This document shows, piece by piece, positions 1 to 9,750 of a stretch of 64,000 nucleotides of DNA. The translations under genes were made by a program, and so were the position numbers. The DNA lies in assembly GCA_002342585.1 (NCBI GenBank), contig DDQG01000017.1, positions 1 through 64,000 of the forward strand, given 5' to 3'. The number at the start of each line of letters is the position of its first letter. The stretch's first letter is position 1. The stretch comes from Prevotellaceae bacterium UBA2448 (GTDB lineage Bacteria; Bacteroidota; Bacteroidia; Bacteroidales; Bacteroidaceae). Under the pieces are notes generated by a model. The model was given only the letters and a program-made list of their open reading frames with translations, had not been told where the DNA came from and did no database searches.

Positions 1-56
1 GGACTTTTTTAATACTGACAAAATATTAAAGAGTTTTTTTTAAATAATAAAAAGCA

Positions 57-91
57 AATTCACTGAATTTGAATACCAAATCCAGTGAATT
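57..91 (-). terminator. Rho-independent terminator of the SusCD/fasciclin operon
   Basis: Arms AATTCACTG (57-65) and CAGTGAATT (83-91) pair perfectly. An inner stem ATTTG/CAAAT (67-71 with 77-81) extends the hairpin after one mismatch, leaving a five-base loop. Read on the minus strand it is followed by a U-rich run (complement of 41-55). It lies 36 bp past the stop of the last SusD gene, where the operon should end. The assignment is structural only. Confidence 0.75.
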
Positions 92-126
92 CACATTTAT
101 TACCTATAAAATATAATGTATAGGGA

Positions 127-2385
127 TTATCTATTAGGCAATGGAAGATACCAAGGCTTACCTGTCATATTAGGTGTTGGACCATACAATTTAGTAATTG
201 AGTCTGGCATCTGGATTGTAGCAGAAGGACCAGAAACCTTACCTTCTTGCATCTGATAGCGAAGAATATCATAGAAGCGTTGTCCTTCGAATGCACCTTC
301 AAGAGCCTCCTCCTCAAGAATCAACCAACTAATGTGAGCCTGACGCTTAGCACGAACTGCAGCAGACTTTAGGAAGGTAACATCTGCGTTGTAATTTGCC
401 AGTTTAGTTGGATACTGATTGTATTCATTCACATAAGCATCATAATTAATTGTAGTCTTTGCTTTTGTTGTTATAGCTTTCCATTCATCAAAAGTCAAGA
501 CAACACCTGTTTCACTTGGATAGCCGCCCTCAGGAAGGTCTGGTTTCAAACCTTGCTTTAACTGATCACGCGTTGCCTTATCATCAAGTTGATAAAATTC
601 ATTGAATTCGCTATCACCAGAACCAAGTGAGTGAAGACCTATCTGAGTTTTAGCATTCTGAGGCGCTGCAGTATTTTTTCTCCAACTACCTATAGTTGAT
701 CCAGATCTATTATTATCAAGTTTAGGCAAGTTCCAGAATACATCACGCTTCCATACTACGAACGAATTTGCAGCCTTCTCTGCTTTCGCCTTATCTGTAT
801 CATAATCTGAAGTTGTGTTCGTATATCCATAAGTCTTGATATTGCAAAGACGATCAAACTCATCATCAGAAACTAGTTTCATAGCAATAATAGTATCCTT
901 TGTTGAGCCATCTGTTTTTGTAATTGTCTGATTAACTCGAATTGTATCGGTATTAAGTGTGCCATATGTAAGACCACGAGAAAGAACAACAAATGCAGTC
1001 TCTGGGAAACCTGCAAGGTTAAGAGCTTCCGCCATGTGCAGGTAGAGAGTGTTTGTACGATAATATATGATGTATGTCTGACGTTTGTCATCAGAAATAC
1101 TTGAACTACCTTCCAACCACTTTGTAATATATTGCTTAACAGAATTCCTGTTCGCATTATAACGAGACTCACCGACATTTGACTCAGTTCTATATACATC
1201 TGCAAAACGCAGATCACCAATCAAACGTTCGTCACCAAGAGTAGCGACATTTTCAGGAGCATATGAGCGCACAAGCTCTGCAGCCTGCGCTCCACTACTT
1301 GTAGAGAATTTCTTCCAAGAAATGAAGAGGTTCTTCTGAGCTTTTGAGATATCTCCCATTCGAGTTGAAGGAACAACAGACGGATAATAGTTATTACTAT
1401 AATTAGAATTGAATATTGCTCTCAAATCAGATGTCGTACCATAATAAGCTGCTGTATCAAGTGGTAGTACTGCAGCATATGCATTTTGTGAGCTTAAGCC
1501 AAAATTATCACGTGAATAATCAGAACTCATTCCACTTCTAATGGGAGACTGCCAGTTTGTAGATGTCCATTCAATTGAATTATAATCAACAGACTTTTCT
1601 TCTCCCGGGTAGCATAAATAGTCATGATACATACGTACTGCATCAATGAAATCGCTCTGTCCTGCGCCTTTGCCTTTTACTGAACCGCGCCAAAGATAAA
1701 GTTCACCAAGCAAAGCACGTACTGGCAAGAAAATAGAACGAGCACTTACACCACTGAATGTAGCTCCATAACTTGGACGTAAATTACTATTTTCAGGAAG
1801 ATAAGCATAAGGAGCAAGATCTTGGATAGCAAAGTCCAGAATCTCAAGCATGCTCTTCTTGTTTCCAGATGCTACTATCTGTTCAGCAGCTTCAGCAGAA
1901 AGAACTGGTTCTGTAATGAATGGAACAGCGCCATATATCTTTGCCAGTTCCAGATAGCACCATGCTCTAAAACACTTTGCTGCAATAATTTCTTTTTGAT
2001 AATAATATTCTCCATATACCTTATAGAGAGAATCTACATAGGTCAGATAAATATTACAAGAGTTAATCACTCCATAATATTCAGCTGGAGAATTATATTT
2101 GTTTGTTGTAGTTATATTATTATCTGACAATGCTTTGAGGTCCGCAGAAGCACGTGCCTGATCAACATCCACAAGGTCTGCACGGATTTCTCCAAGAAGA
2201 ATTGTTCTATCTGCGAGTGATTGCATACGTTTTACAATACCCATCATCTGATACAATGTATCTTGTGGAGCAAGATCTGTCGTGACAAGATGATTGTCAG
2301 CAGTCAACATGTCTTCACACGATGTCGTAGTTGCTTCCACCCCTAGCAGAAGCAATCCACATGCTATGATTGATTTTATTTTCAT
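127..2385 (-). CDS. SusD/RagB-family outer-membrane lipoprotein (second copy)
   Basis: 752-residue surface glycan-binding lipoprotein, the lid partner of the SusC channel encoded just upstream. The N-terminus has a short basic start, a hydrophobic stretch and a lipobox ending at Cys23 (TTTSC), so export and lipid anchoring at the outer membrane are expected. TPR-type helices are spread through the protein, and the typical SusD C-terminal signature (EGAFEGQRFYDILRY, then LPLP) is present near residues 690-750. At 752 residues it is longer than the usual 500-650, with an extra region around 530-640. It is the last gene of the operon; a hairpin follows. The substrate cannot be told from sequence. 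Confidence 0.93.
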   Translation of the reverse strand: MKIKSIIACGLLLLGVEATTTSCEDMLTADNHLVTTDLAPQDTLYQMMGIVKRMQSLADRTILLGEIRADLVDVDQARASADLKALSDNNITTTNKYNSPAEYYGVINSCNIYLTYVDSLYKVYGEYYYQKEIIAAKCFRAWCYLELAKIYGAVPFITEPVLSAEAAEQIVASGNKKSMLEILDFAIQDLAPYAYLPENSNLRPSYGATFSGVSARSIFLPVRALLGELYLWRGSVKGKGAGQSDFIDAVRMYHDYLCYPGEEKSVDYNSIEWTSTNWQSPIRSGMSSDYSRDNFGLSSQNAYAAVLPLDTAAYYGTTSDLRAIFNSNYSNNYYPSVVPSTRMGDISKAQKNLFISWKKFSTSSGAQAAELVRSYAPENVATLGDERLIGDLRFADVYRTESNVGESRYNANRNSVKQYITKWLEGSSSISDDKRQTYIIYYRTNTLYLHMAEALNLAGFPETAFVVLSRGLTYGTLNTDTIRVNQTITKTDGSTKDTIIAMKLVSDDEFDRLCNIKTYGYTNTTSDYDTDKAKAEKAANSFVVWKRDVFWNLPKLDNNRSGSTIGSWRKNTAAPQNAKTQIGLHSLGSGDSEFNEFYQLDDKATRDQLKQGLKPDLPEGGYPSETGVVLTFDEWKAITTKAKTTINYDAYVNEYNQYPTKLANYNADVTFLKSAAVRAKRQAHISWLILEEEALEGAFEGQRFYDILRYQMQEGKVSGPSATIQMPDSITKLYGPTPNMTGKPWYLPLPNR

Positions 2386-2441
2386 AATTTCAGTATTTTT
2401 CGAATAAGCCGGTTTATGTATATCCCAGTATTCTTTTGTTA

Positions 2442-5400
2442 TTAGAGGTTAATCTTAACACCGAGATGGAAGCTACGACCTGCAGTCAGATAGCCTGCAT
2501 CTATACCCTGCTTAAGAACACTGTTTCCGCATGATACCTCAGGATCTACGCCGAGATACTTAGTTAAAGTGAAAAGGTTGTTTGCAGCAGCCCATACGGT
2601 TATACCCTGAATATACTCATTCTGGATAGGTATTCTGTATGAAAGTGTAACATTCTTCAATTTCAGATATGATCCATCTTCTATCCAACGGTCAGAGAAG
2701 CGACTGTTGCCCATAGGATCTTCATAAGAAACACGTGGTACATCTGTAATCTGACCTTCTGAAGTCCAACGACGATTGACAGCCTTTGTCTGATTGATAA
2801 ACATTGAACCATTCTCCAACAAAGCTCTCTTGTAATTGTAAATATCATTACCGAGAGAATACTTAAAGTTCGCAGAAATATCAAATCTCTGACAGATATT
2901 GAAGTGGAGAGAAATATTACCGAAGATATCCGGATTAGGGTCACCAATTACCACCCTATCCTCATCTCCAATCTTTCCATCATTATTCTGGTCAACAAAC
3001 TTCATATCACCAGCTTTGAAGTATTCTCGATTACCAGAAGAGTTTTCAATAAATTTACCATCTGCTTGAGCTGCCTCAGATGTTGCATAAACACCGTCTG
3101 TCTTGTATCCATAGAATACGCCTGCGCTACGTCCAATCTCAGAAAGGATAGTAGCACCATACATATTGGTAATAAAGCTTGTCTTTCCTTCAGGAAGGGC
3201 TGTCAGTTTATTCTTATAATGGCCGACACTTACACCTGCATCGAACTTGAAGTTACGATGATCAACAAGTTTAGCATTCACTGCGATGTCATAACCTTGA
3301 TTCTTAAGTGCACCTTCATTAGTATAATAAGTGTAGTTCGTAAGACCTGCCACATAAGCTAATGTTCCAAGAGCAACAAGATTATTAGTCTTTGATAAGA
3401 AGTAGTTAAACTTAACATTCAAACGGTTATTTAAGAAATTGCCTTCGACACCAGCCGTGAATCGATTTGTAGTTTCCCAACGCAATTTAGAGTTACCGAT
3501 ATTTGTAAGACCGATTGAAGTTGCATTATTAGTAAAGAGTGGAGCTGTTGACATATAAGTCAGTGTCGCACTATTATCAATAGCATCGTTTCCTACAGAC
3601 TCAAAACCTGCGTTTATCTTAATCATATTGACACCCTTGTTTGGACGGAACCACTTTTCATTTGTGATAACCCAAGCACCTTGAATAGATGGGAATATAC
3701 CCCAAGGCACTCCGAACAGTTTTACACCTGCATCAGCATCTTTACCGAAACGGGAAGACGATTCAACAGCAAGCTGTCCAAGGAGGTAATACTTTTCCTG
3801 GTAATTATAGTTCACATTCGCATAATATGAAAGAGTTCTCCAGTTAACATCGCTACCACGAGTACGTTTGTTTCTCTGTCCTTCGGCATTATTTGGAGTC
3901 TTGTCATTACCAGTATTATCACCAATCAGATATGATGCATTGTAAGTGTCATTCATGAAACGGAAACCACCAAAGAGATCTAGGTGATGAGCTCCATTTG
4001 GCAGAATAGTCCAGTTTGCACGTAAATCATTGAATACTGCATTATGCTTTGAGAACAAAGAATATTTAGAGTTCTGGGTAGAAGACTCATTGCCTGAAGC
4101 CAGATAAGTTGGCATACCCTTAATAGGAGTATAATATGCCTCATCAAAGCTCTGCATTGTATATGCAAAACGATCAGACAAATAGAAGTTCTTTGTAGGC
4201 TGCCACTTTGGTGCAATTGCAATATTAATCATTGTACAGTCCGAGTGGTTTTTGTTCTTCGCCTCACCATTCTCAAGAATAGCTGTTGGATTTGCTAATG
4301 ATGCCTTTGTACCAAGAACCTCGTTAAGATAAGTATCTGCATCAGAAATAAACGATGTAATATTACCATCCGTTGAGAAGTCATAAGGAGCCAAGAACGG
4401 AGATTTAGCCAAGCTTAAAAATCCAGGAGAAGCAAGAGTTGACAAATTAAATTCAGATTCCAAACCATCGTCACGCAGATTGCGTGTTACATTTGTGTAA
4501 CTTGCATCAAACTGTGCAGAGAACCATTTATTGAAATTAATATCAGTATTGAAACGGATATTAAAGCGTTGCATATCATTCTTCTTCAATATAGATTTAG
4601 AATCCATATAACCTACAGAGAGATTATACGAAGCAACATCATCTCCACCTTGGATAGCAATACCATAGTTCTGATTCCATGCAGCCTTCTTATATGACTC
4701 ATCCTTCCAGTTTGTATCGTTATGATACATATTATAGTAATAATAATTTGGATTAGGATTTAGGAATTTGAAGTCTGTAATCTTTGTACTGGTAGTACCA
4801 AGAAGTTCAGATGCGTAAGAACGATATTCGTTAGCTCCCATCACATCCATAGTTGTTGGACGAGTTGTTACACCTGCACTGATATTAACATCAATACGGG
4901 TTGCCATAGAACGGCAACGCTTAGTACGAATAAGTAAAACACCATTTGCAGCCTTTGCACCATAAATGGCTGTACCATTCTTCAATACTTCTACACTTTC
5001 GATATCCTCAAGATTGATTGCTTGCAAGAGGTTATTGAAATATCCAGTATGAAGCATTTCAGTGTCATACATTTGGTCGAAAATCACACCATCCAATACG
5101 ATAAGAGGTTGTGCATTAGAATTGAGAGAGTTTAAACCATTAATAAACATAGAAACTCCCTGTCCTGGATTTGCACTGCGCATCATTGTGTGAATATCAG
5201 CTCCCAGACGGTTTTGAATTTCATCATCAACTGTAATCGCAGGTGTTGATTCAAAGCCCTTTGTTGATACAGAGCGTGCAGCAGTTATTGACTCCTGATA
5301 GTCGCCCTTAAACAAGTCTGAACGCAGATATACATCAATATTAGAAGTACGACCATTGATGGCTGTTTGGTTCAAGTTATATCCTTCAAGTTTAACAGAC

Positions 5401-5705
5401 AAAGAAGTTACAAACTCTGGAACTTTTATAATGAATGAACCATCCTCACCAGTCATGGCTGTGTAGTTCTTATTATTAAAAGCTTGTATTTGAGCACCAG
5501 CTAAAGGTTCTCCAGTAGCGGCATCAAACACCTTACCTGCAACATCAATTGTTGGGTATTTCTTTTCTTGCTTAGCTTTTCTTTTAGGTGCAGCAGTAGC
5601 CTCAGCAACGTCTTCAGTTTCTACCCCCTCTTGTGCAACAATAGGTAGTGCTGTTCCTGCTAAGAACATCAGAGCTGCGATTCCGATTTTATTGAATTGT
5701 TGCAT
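2442..5705 (-). CDS. SusC/RagA-family TonB-dependent outer-membrane transporter (second copy)
   Basis: 1087-residue outer-membrane beta-barrel that imports glycan fragments using TonB energy. After a signal peptide ending near VAQ (residues 23-25) comes an unusual charged stretch rich in Glu, Ala and Lys (about 26-50). Then follow a carboxypeptidase-regulatory-like beta-sandwich (about 53-130), the plug with the SusC signatures (PLIVLDGVIF, IESVEVLKNGTAIYGAKAANGV, given in part) and the barrel. The protein ends in hydrophobic/aromatic residues (FHLGVKINL), as barrel proteins do. The gene starts 4 bp after the upstream FAS1 gene and pairs with the SusD gene 56 bp downstream. Substrate unknown. 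Confidence 0.94.
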   Translation of the reverse strand: MQQFNKIGIAALMFLAGTALPIVAQEGVETEDVAEATAAPKRKAKQEKKYPTIDVAGKVFDAATGEPLAGAQIQAFNNKNYTAMTGEDGSFIIKVPEFVTSLSVKLEGYNLNQTAINGRTSNIDVYLRSDLFKGDYQESITAARSVSTKGFESTPAITVDDEIQNRLGADIHTMMRSANPGQGVSMFINGLNSLNSNAQPLIVLDGVIFDQMYDTEMLHTGYFNNLLQAINLEDIESVEVLKNGTAIYGAKAANGVLLIRTKRCRSMATRIDVNISAGVTTRPTTMDVMGANEYRSYASELLGTTSTKITDFKFLNPNPNYYYYNMYHNDTNWKDESYKKAAWNQNYGIAIQGGDDVASYNLSVGYMDSKSILKKNDMQRFNIRFNTDINFNKWFSAQFDASYTNVTRNLRDDGLESEFNLSTLASPGFLSLAKSPFLAPYDFSTDGNITSFISDADTYLNEVLGTKASLANPTAILENGEAKNKNHSDCTMINIAIAPKWQPTKNFYLSDRFAYTMQSFDEAYYTPIKGMPTYLASGNESSTQNSKYSLFSKHNAVFNDLRANWTILPNGAHHLDLFGGFRFMNDTYNASYLIGDNTGNDKTPNNAEGQRNKRTRGSDVNWRTLSYYANVNYNYQEKYYLLGQLAVESSSRFGKDADAGVKLFGVPWGIFPSIQGAWVITNEKWFRPNKGVNMIKINAGFESVGNDAIDNSATLTYMSTAPLFTNNATSIGLTNIGNSKLRWETTNRFTAGVEGNFLNNRLNVKFNYFLSKTNNLVALGTLAYVAGLTNYTYYTNEGALKNQGYDIAVNAKLVDHRNFKFDAGVSVGHYKNKLTALPEGKTSFITNMYGATILSEIGRSAGVFYGYKTDGVYATSEAAQADGKFIENSSGNREYFKAGDMKFVDQNNDGKIGDEDRVVIGDPNPDIFGNISLHFNICQRFDISANFKYSLGNDIYNYKRALLENGSMFINQTKAVNRRWTSEGQITDVPRVSYEDPMGNSRFSDRWIEDGSYLKLKNVTLSYRIPIQNEYIQGITVWAAANNLFTLTKYLGVDPEVSCGNSVLKQGIDAGYLTAGRSFHLGVKINL

Positions 5706-5709
5706 AGTA

Positions 5710-7641
5710 TTACTGTTTTATAAATTTATAAAATACATTACTTGGTGTTTTCTTTACCGCATTTTCTGAAGAAAGAGTGATAGACCTTGCTTTCACACTT
5801 GATCCAGGAGCAGGATCATCATCCTTGTGTGGTTTCAGTATAATGCTAGAGAAAATCATACTATTAGAAAAATTCTTTCTCTGACTCGACAAAACATTAG
5901 GGTTAATCTGAAGGATTACTCCTGGTTCGCTTTCACCATAATAAGCATACTTGAAAGTGTACGAACCGATATATGTAGTGTCTCGGATTACATTAGGGTC
6001 AGTTGGCGCTAAAGTTTCAAACGTATTATTACCATCAACAGTCAAAGCTTGACCTGTAGATGGGAAGTTCCCTTTCGCGTCCTTTTCCCAAATACTAGCA
6101 CGGAAACGATAACGAAGTTTGTTGGTATCGAAATCCTTTGCATAGAACCATGAAGGCATTGTAACCAAGTAGATATCATACTCTCCAGAGAAGTTGTTGG
6201 GTATATAGAAACCTATATTTGGATTTGTTGTACTAGCTGCTGGTACATAGAAATACGAATAAGGCTGCGTCTTAGAGTCGATAATGAAAGGATGCTCCCA
6301 ATCATAGTCTATAATTTCGCCGCCATCATCATATATTGGAGGATAACCATAAGTATTTACAGTCCAAGTTCCACTTTGCGATTCTGGATCACTGACATTC
6401 TTTGTAACCTGAACATTAGAACCCTTTATTTTAGTTTCCTTATCGATAAAATAGTAACGCATATATACAGAATTCATGCTGATCTTCCTGAAGAACTGAT
6501 CATAAATGCTCATTGGGTATTCGTCAAACAAACACGCAATACCATTAGAACATGTGATAGAATCCTGAACATTTACCTTCTCAAGGATATCGTTTACTTC
6601 CTTATCCTCTGGCAACTGGCGTGGAGATACTCTATAATATAGATGGTCAGGCCAACTATACGAAGTATATTGCGTTGATTTCAAAGAGTCGGCCCAGTGC
6701 TCGTTCAGGTTACGATTATAGAAAATATCCGTCATCGCAAAACGATGTCCATAACTGTTTTTAAGCGAATCAACACGGCTATAGTCCAAGCCATCATCCA
6801 TAGACGGGTTAAAATTCAAATAATTCTGAACAAGATTATATCTAGCCTGATAAGCCTCAATACTTGGAATCAAAGCTATATAACTTGAGTCCTCTTCATA
6901 AAGAAGAGCATCCATGTCGCGAAGGATAGTATTATTACGCAATGTAACAGAGTCAACCCACACCTTATTACCATACTCATCGTATCCTCGATACACTGAC
7001 TGGTTTTCAATCAAAGAGTCTTTATCTGCAGTTTTCAGATAAGCATACAAAGAGCAATCAGCCTTGGTTGGATTGGTAGATTTGTTGTATTCTGATTCTA
7101 TCAGCTCAAAAAGATTGTAAGTAAATGGTAACATTCCATCGATTGTATGCAGAATACCATTATTACATTTAATATTGCTCTTAGACTCAATAATATTCAC
7201 ATTACCAATCTTATGTTCGTTCTTGGCAGACATAGTATAAACCTTGCTATTCAACAAATTAATCTGATGAGGTTCAAGGTTCATTGGCAACGAATAAAGT
7301 GCTATATGATTCTTAACAAACTGCCTTAAAACAGCATCTTTGTTTGTACCGAGCAGTGTAAGCAAACTATCTTTATTGAAAGTACCATTTGCAGGAGCCC
7401 ACACAGTGTATGAACTGGATGAATTCAAGTATGCGTCAAAGCCTGTAGCTCTAACGATCTGCGCAAAATCAGATGCTTCTTGATCCAAAGCCTGCATGGT
7501 AGAGCCATCGTATGCATTTCCAACGACCGTTGAACCAGAATCGTAGTGATCATTCCACGTATCTGTACAAGCATACATTGTCATCAACCCTATAGCAGCT
7601 ACGACACCTGTGCGCAATGTGTTTTTTATGTTATTATTCAT
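5710..7641 (-). CDS. Fasciclin (FAS1)-domain lipoprotein, 643 aa
   Basis: Predicted cell-surface lipoprotein: signal sequence with lipobox MYAC (Cys25). A FAS1-like module spans about 45-175, with the family pattern YTVWAPANGTF early and NGILHTIDGML late. A second, degenerate module may lie near 200-370. The last ~250 residues look like a beta-sandwich, possibly glycan-binding. FAS1 domains are adhesion or ligand-binding folds, and in Bacteroidota such lipoproteins occur in SusCD loci as accessory surface glycan-binding proteins; that role here is inferred from context. It sits between another FAS1 gene (27-bp gap) and susC (4-bp gap), so it is co-transcribed with them. Confidence 0.8.
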   Translation of the reverse strand: MNNNIKNTLRTGVVAAIGLMTMYACTDTWNDHYDSGSTVVGNAYDGSTMQALDQEASDFAQIVRATGFDAYLNSSSSYTVWAPANGTFNKDSLLTLLGTNKDAVLRQFVKNHIALYSLPMNLEPHQINLLNSKVYTMSAKNEHKIGNVNIIESKSNIKCNNGILHTIDGMLPFTYNLFELIESEYNKSTNPTKADCSLYAYLKTADKDSLIENQSVYRGYDEYGNKVWVDSVTLRNNTILRDMDALLYEEDSSYIALIPSIEAYQARYNLVQNYLNFNPSMDDGLDYSRVDSLKNSYGHRFAMTDIFYNRNLNEHWADSLKSTQYTSYSWPDHLYYRVSPRQLPEDKEVNDILEKVNVQDSITCSNGIACLFDEYPMSIYDQFFRKISMNSVYMRYYFIDKETKIKGSNVQVTKNVSDPESQSGTWTVNTYGYPPIYDDGGEIIDYDWEHPFIIDSKTQPYSYFYVPAASTTNPNIGFYIPNNFSGEYDIYLVTMPSWFYAKDFDTNKLRYRFRASIWEKDAKGNFPSTGQALTVDGNNTFETLAPTDPNVIRDTTYIGSYTFKYAYYGESEPGVILQINPNVLSSQRKNFSNSMIFSSIILKPHKDDDPAPGSSVKARSITLSSENAVKKTPSNVFYKFIKQ

Positions 7642-7668
7642 AATATTGATATTTTTCGATAAACGTTA

Positions 7669-9744
7669 TTACCATCTGTCTTCTGCATAGTACTCATTAT
7701 TGTATACAGAACTTGGGCAGATTTCCAAGAAGTCGAAGTTCATTGCATTTGTCAAAGATGACAGTTTCTGCTGGAAACGTACATAATGATCTGTCTTTCC
7801 ATCACTGACAAACGTACCAAGAACCTTACGGATTGTACGATTCAAGTCTCGGAAACAAGAACCTTGAGTACCACCCGACTCTGACGATGCAGAATAATAA
7901 GACTTAGGTCCCTTCATCCATCCAAGGTTGTGAATAGACTTATCGAACGAAGAAATAGCATCTTCATCACCGAGTGATGTGTCAGACTTCCATCCGAACA
8001 ATGTTTCACCACCAGGACGCATATCGAATGGAATACCCTGTGGAACATCATCAATATACACCTGAATGATACCACGGTTATCAAATTCTACACATGTAAA
8101 GAGACGAAGTTCATATGTACCAGCTGGTACAGGTGGAATCTTTACTGAGAAGTCAAATACACCAAGGATAGTTACCTCATCGCCCTGATATGACCAGAAT
8201 GAAAGTACGCGCGGACGAACATGGAGGTGAGTATTGTTATCATATTTGAAATTTTCAACGAAACCTGCTTTGAAACCGAGACAAGTATTCTTGTTGTTGT
8301 GATTGGAAGTATTATCCCACAAACCATATTTACCATTTTCATATGAAGATTTGGTATAAATTCCACGTGCACCACTTGTCATAAAGTCTGGTGAAAGTGT
8401 AGAAGCATCCAAACGCATACGCTCATTAAGAACGACCTGCTGAGTGGTCTGATCATAAGCAATCACATCATCAATGTAATGGTAAATGGCATTTTTACAT
8501 GTATTTGAGATACCCATTTCACTAGTAGGAGTAACCTTCGCACCACGCACGAAAACACCACGTTCGTCAGCACGGGACTGTACACCGCGTCGGTTAATGT
8601 AAAGACCTGCCTGAGAACCATTAGGGTAAGAGCATTTCAATATTGAATAAGGCATCAAAGTCTCATACCAATCAGCGATATCCCACTTCCTGCGGTTCCA
8701 GTTAATAGCCAAAGTAGAACTTGGTCCGTCAACAGCTGTCAAATTATAATAACCTGCATAACGATTAAGGATATGGTAAGAAATAAAACGATTAAGTGCA
8801 CTTCTACGATCCTTGTCATCAGTTATATTTGCATCATCAGGATATACTGGGTCATACAATTCATGAGCTTTCTGACGAAGTTGGTCAAGATTTGTAATAC
8901 CATATTTTTCTTTAAGCACAGCATCAGGACAAACAAACAATGTAAACTTGTGATATCTGTGTTCAGGATAAGCAACATTATCATACTCTGATGCAGTAGG
9001 CATTACAAGAGCATCGTTTGTCCAGTCAATTGAGTCAGAACCAACACTATAGTTAGCATCTTTATACTTTGACAACAATTCATTCAGACCAGTGGCTTTA
9101 ATAGCACTGCTATAAAGAGTACAACTTGGGTCGTTATCAAGAAAGTCGGAAGCAAACGCTGTACTAGTAAAAACGATTTTATCCACTGTATGTACTACAC
9201 CATTTGACACAGAGTCATCCCACTGTATAAGTTTTGCAGACTCATTAATTATCATCACAAGTCCTGACTGAGAAGGATCTATGTCCTTAGCATCCTTACT
9301 TGCAATAGTCATTGGTTGGTCAAGCATGTTAGTCTCTGGATATTCCTGATCATTAACATCAGTTGTAAAATACGCATTCTCAATAATAGAATTGAGAGCA
9401 ATAGTATCGCAGTCTTCCTTGGAGAGTTCATCTACAGAACCAACATTTCGTTGTGCAAGGTATGCATTCACAGCATCATTTGTTGGTGCGAATACTGTAT
9501 ATGAGCCATAAGAGCCAAGAAGCTCAATTAGGCGCAATGTACCTTTTTCACCGGTTGCACGTCGAAGAATTTCAACATACTGACTGTACTTACTATCAGA
9601 CATTAAATAGTCTGCAGCATACTGGGAAGTACTTGTGTAGTAGTTTTCGACCCCAGGGTCATCAGAACAACTGACAAGTCCGAACTGAACAGCCGTATTA
9701 AATAAAACGGCAACAGTAAGCAGTTTAAATTTTAATATTTTCAT
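7669..9744 (-). CDS. Fasciclin (FAS1)-domain lipoprotein, 691 aa
   Basis: Lipoprotein signal with Cys26 (FGLVSC). Two FAS1-like modules can be seen: about 45-195 (GSYTVFAPTNDAV, later NGVVHTVDKIV) and about 200-440 (YHKFTLFVCPDAVL, later NAIYHYIDDVI). The C-terminal 200 residues form a separate beta-rich region with a PPVPAGTYELRLFT segment, reminiscent of galactose-binding or adhesin-like sandwiches. The layout parallels the 643-aa FAS1 protein immediately downstream, suggesting duplication or a paired role. Likely an outer-membrane accessory glycan-binding protein of the SusCD operon; no catalytic motif is apparent. It begins 6 bp after the upstream SusD gene ends. Confidence 0.8.
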   Translation of the reverse strand: MKILKFKLLTVAVLFNTAVQFGLVSCSDDPGVENYYTSTSQYAADYLMSDSKYSQYVEILRRATGEKGTLRLIELLGSYGSYTVFAPTNDAVNAYLAQRNVGSVDELSKEDCDTIALNSIIENAYFTTDVNDQEYPETNMLDQPMTIASKDAKDIDPSQSGLVMIINESAKLIQWDDSVSNGVVHTVDKIVFTSTAFASDFLDNDPSCTLYSSAIKATGLNELLSKYKDANYSVGSDSIDWTNDALVMPTASEYDNVAYPEHRYHKFTLFVCPDAVLKEKYGITNLDQLRQKAHELYDPVYPDDANITDDKDRRSALNRFISYHILNRYAGYYNLTAVDGPSSTLAINWNRRKWDIADWYETLMPYSILKCSYPNGSQAGLYINRRGVQSRADERGVFVRGAKVTPTSEMGISNTCKNAIYHYIDDVIAYDQTTQQVVLNERMRLDASTLSPDFMTSGARGIYTKSSYENGKYGLWDNTSNHNNKNTCLGFKAGFVENFKYDNNTHLHVRPRVLSFWSYQGDEVTILGVFDFSVKIPPVPAGTYELRLFTCVEFDNRGIIQVYIDDVPQGIPFDMRPGGETLFGWKSDTSLGDEDAISSFDKSIHNLGWMKGPKSYYSASSESGGTQGSCFRDLNRTIRKVLGTFVSDGKTDHYVRFQQKLSSLTNAMNFDFLEICPSSVYNNEYYAEDRW

Positions 9745-9750
9745 ATGGTT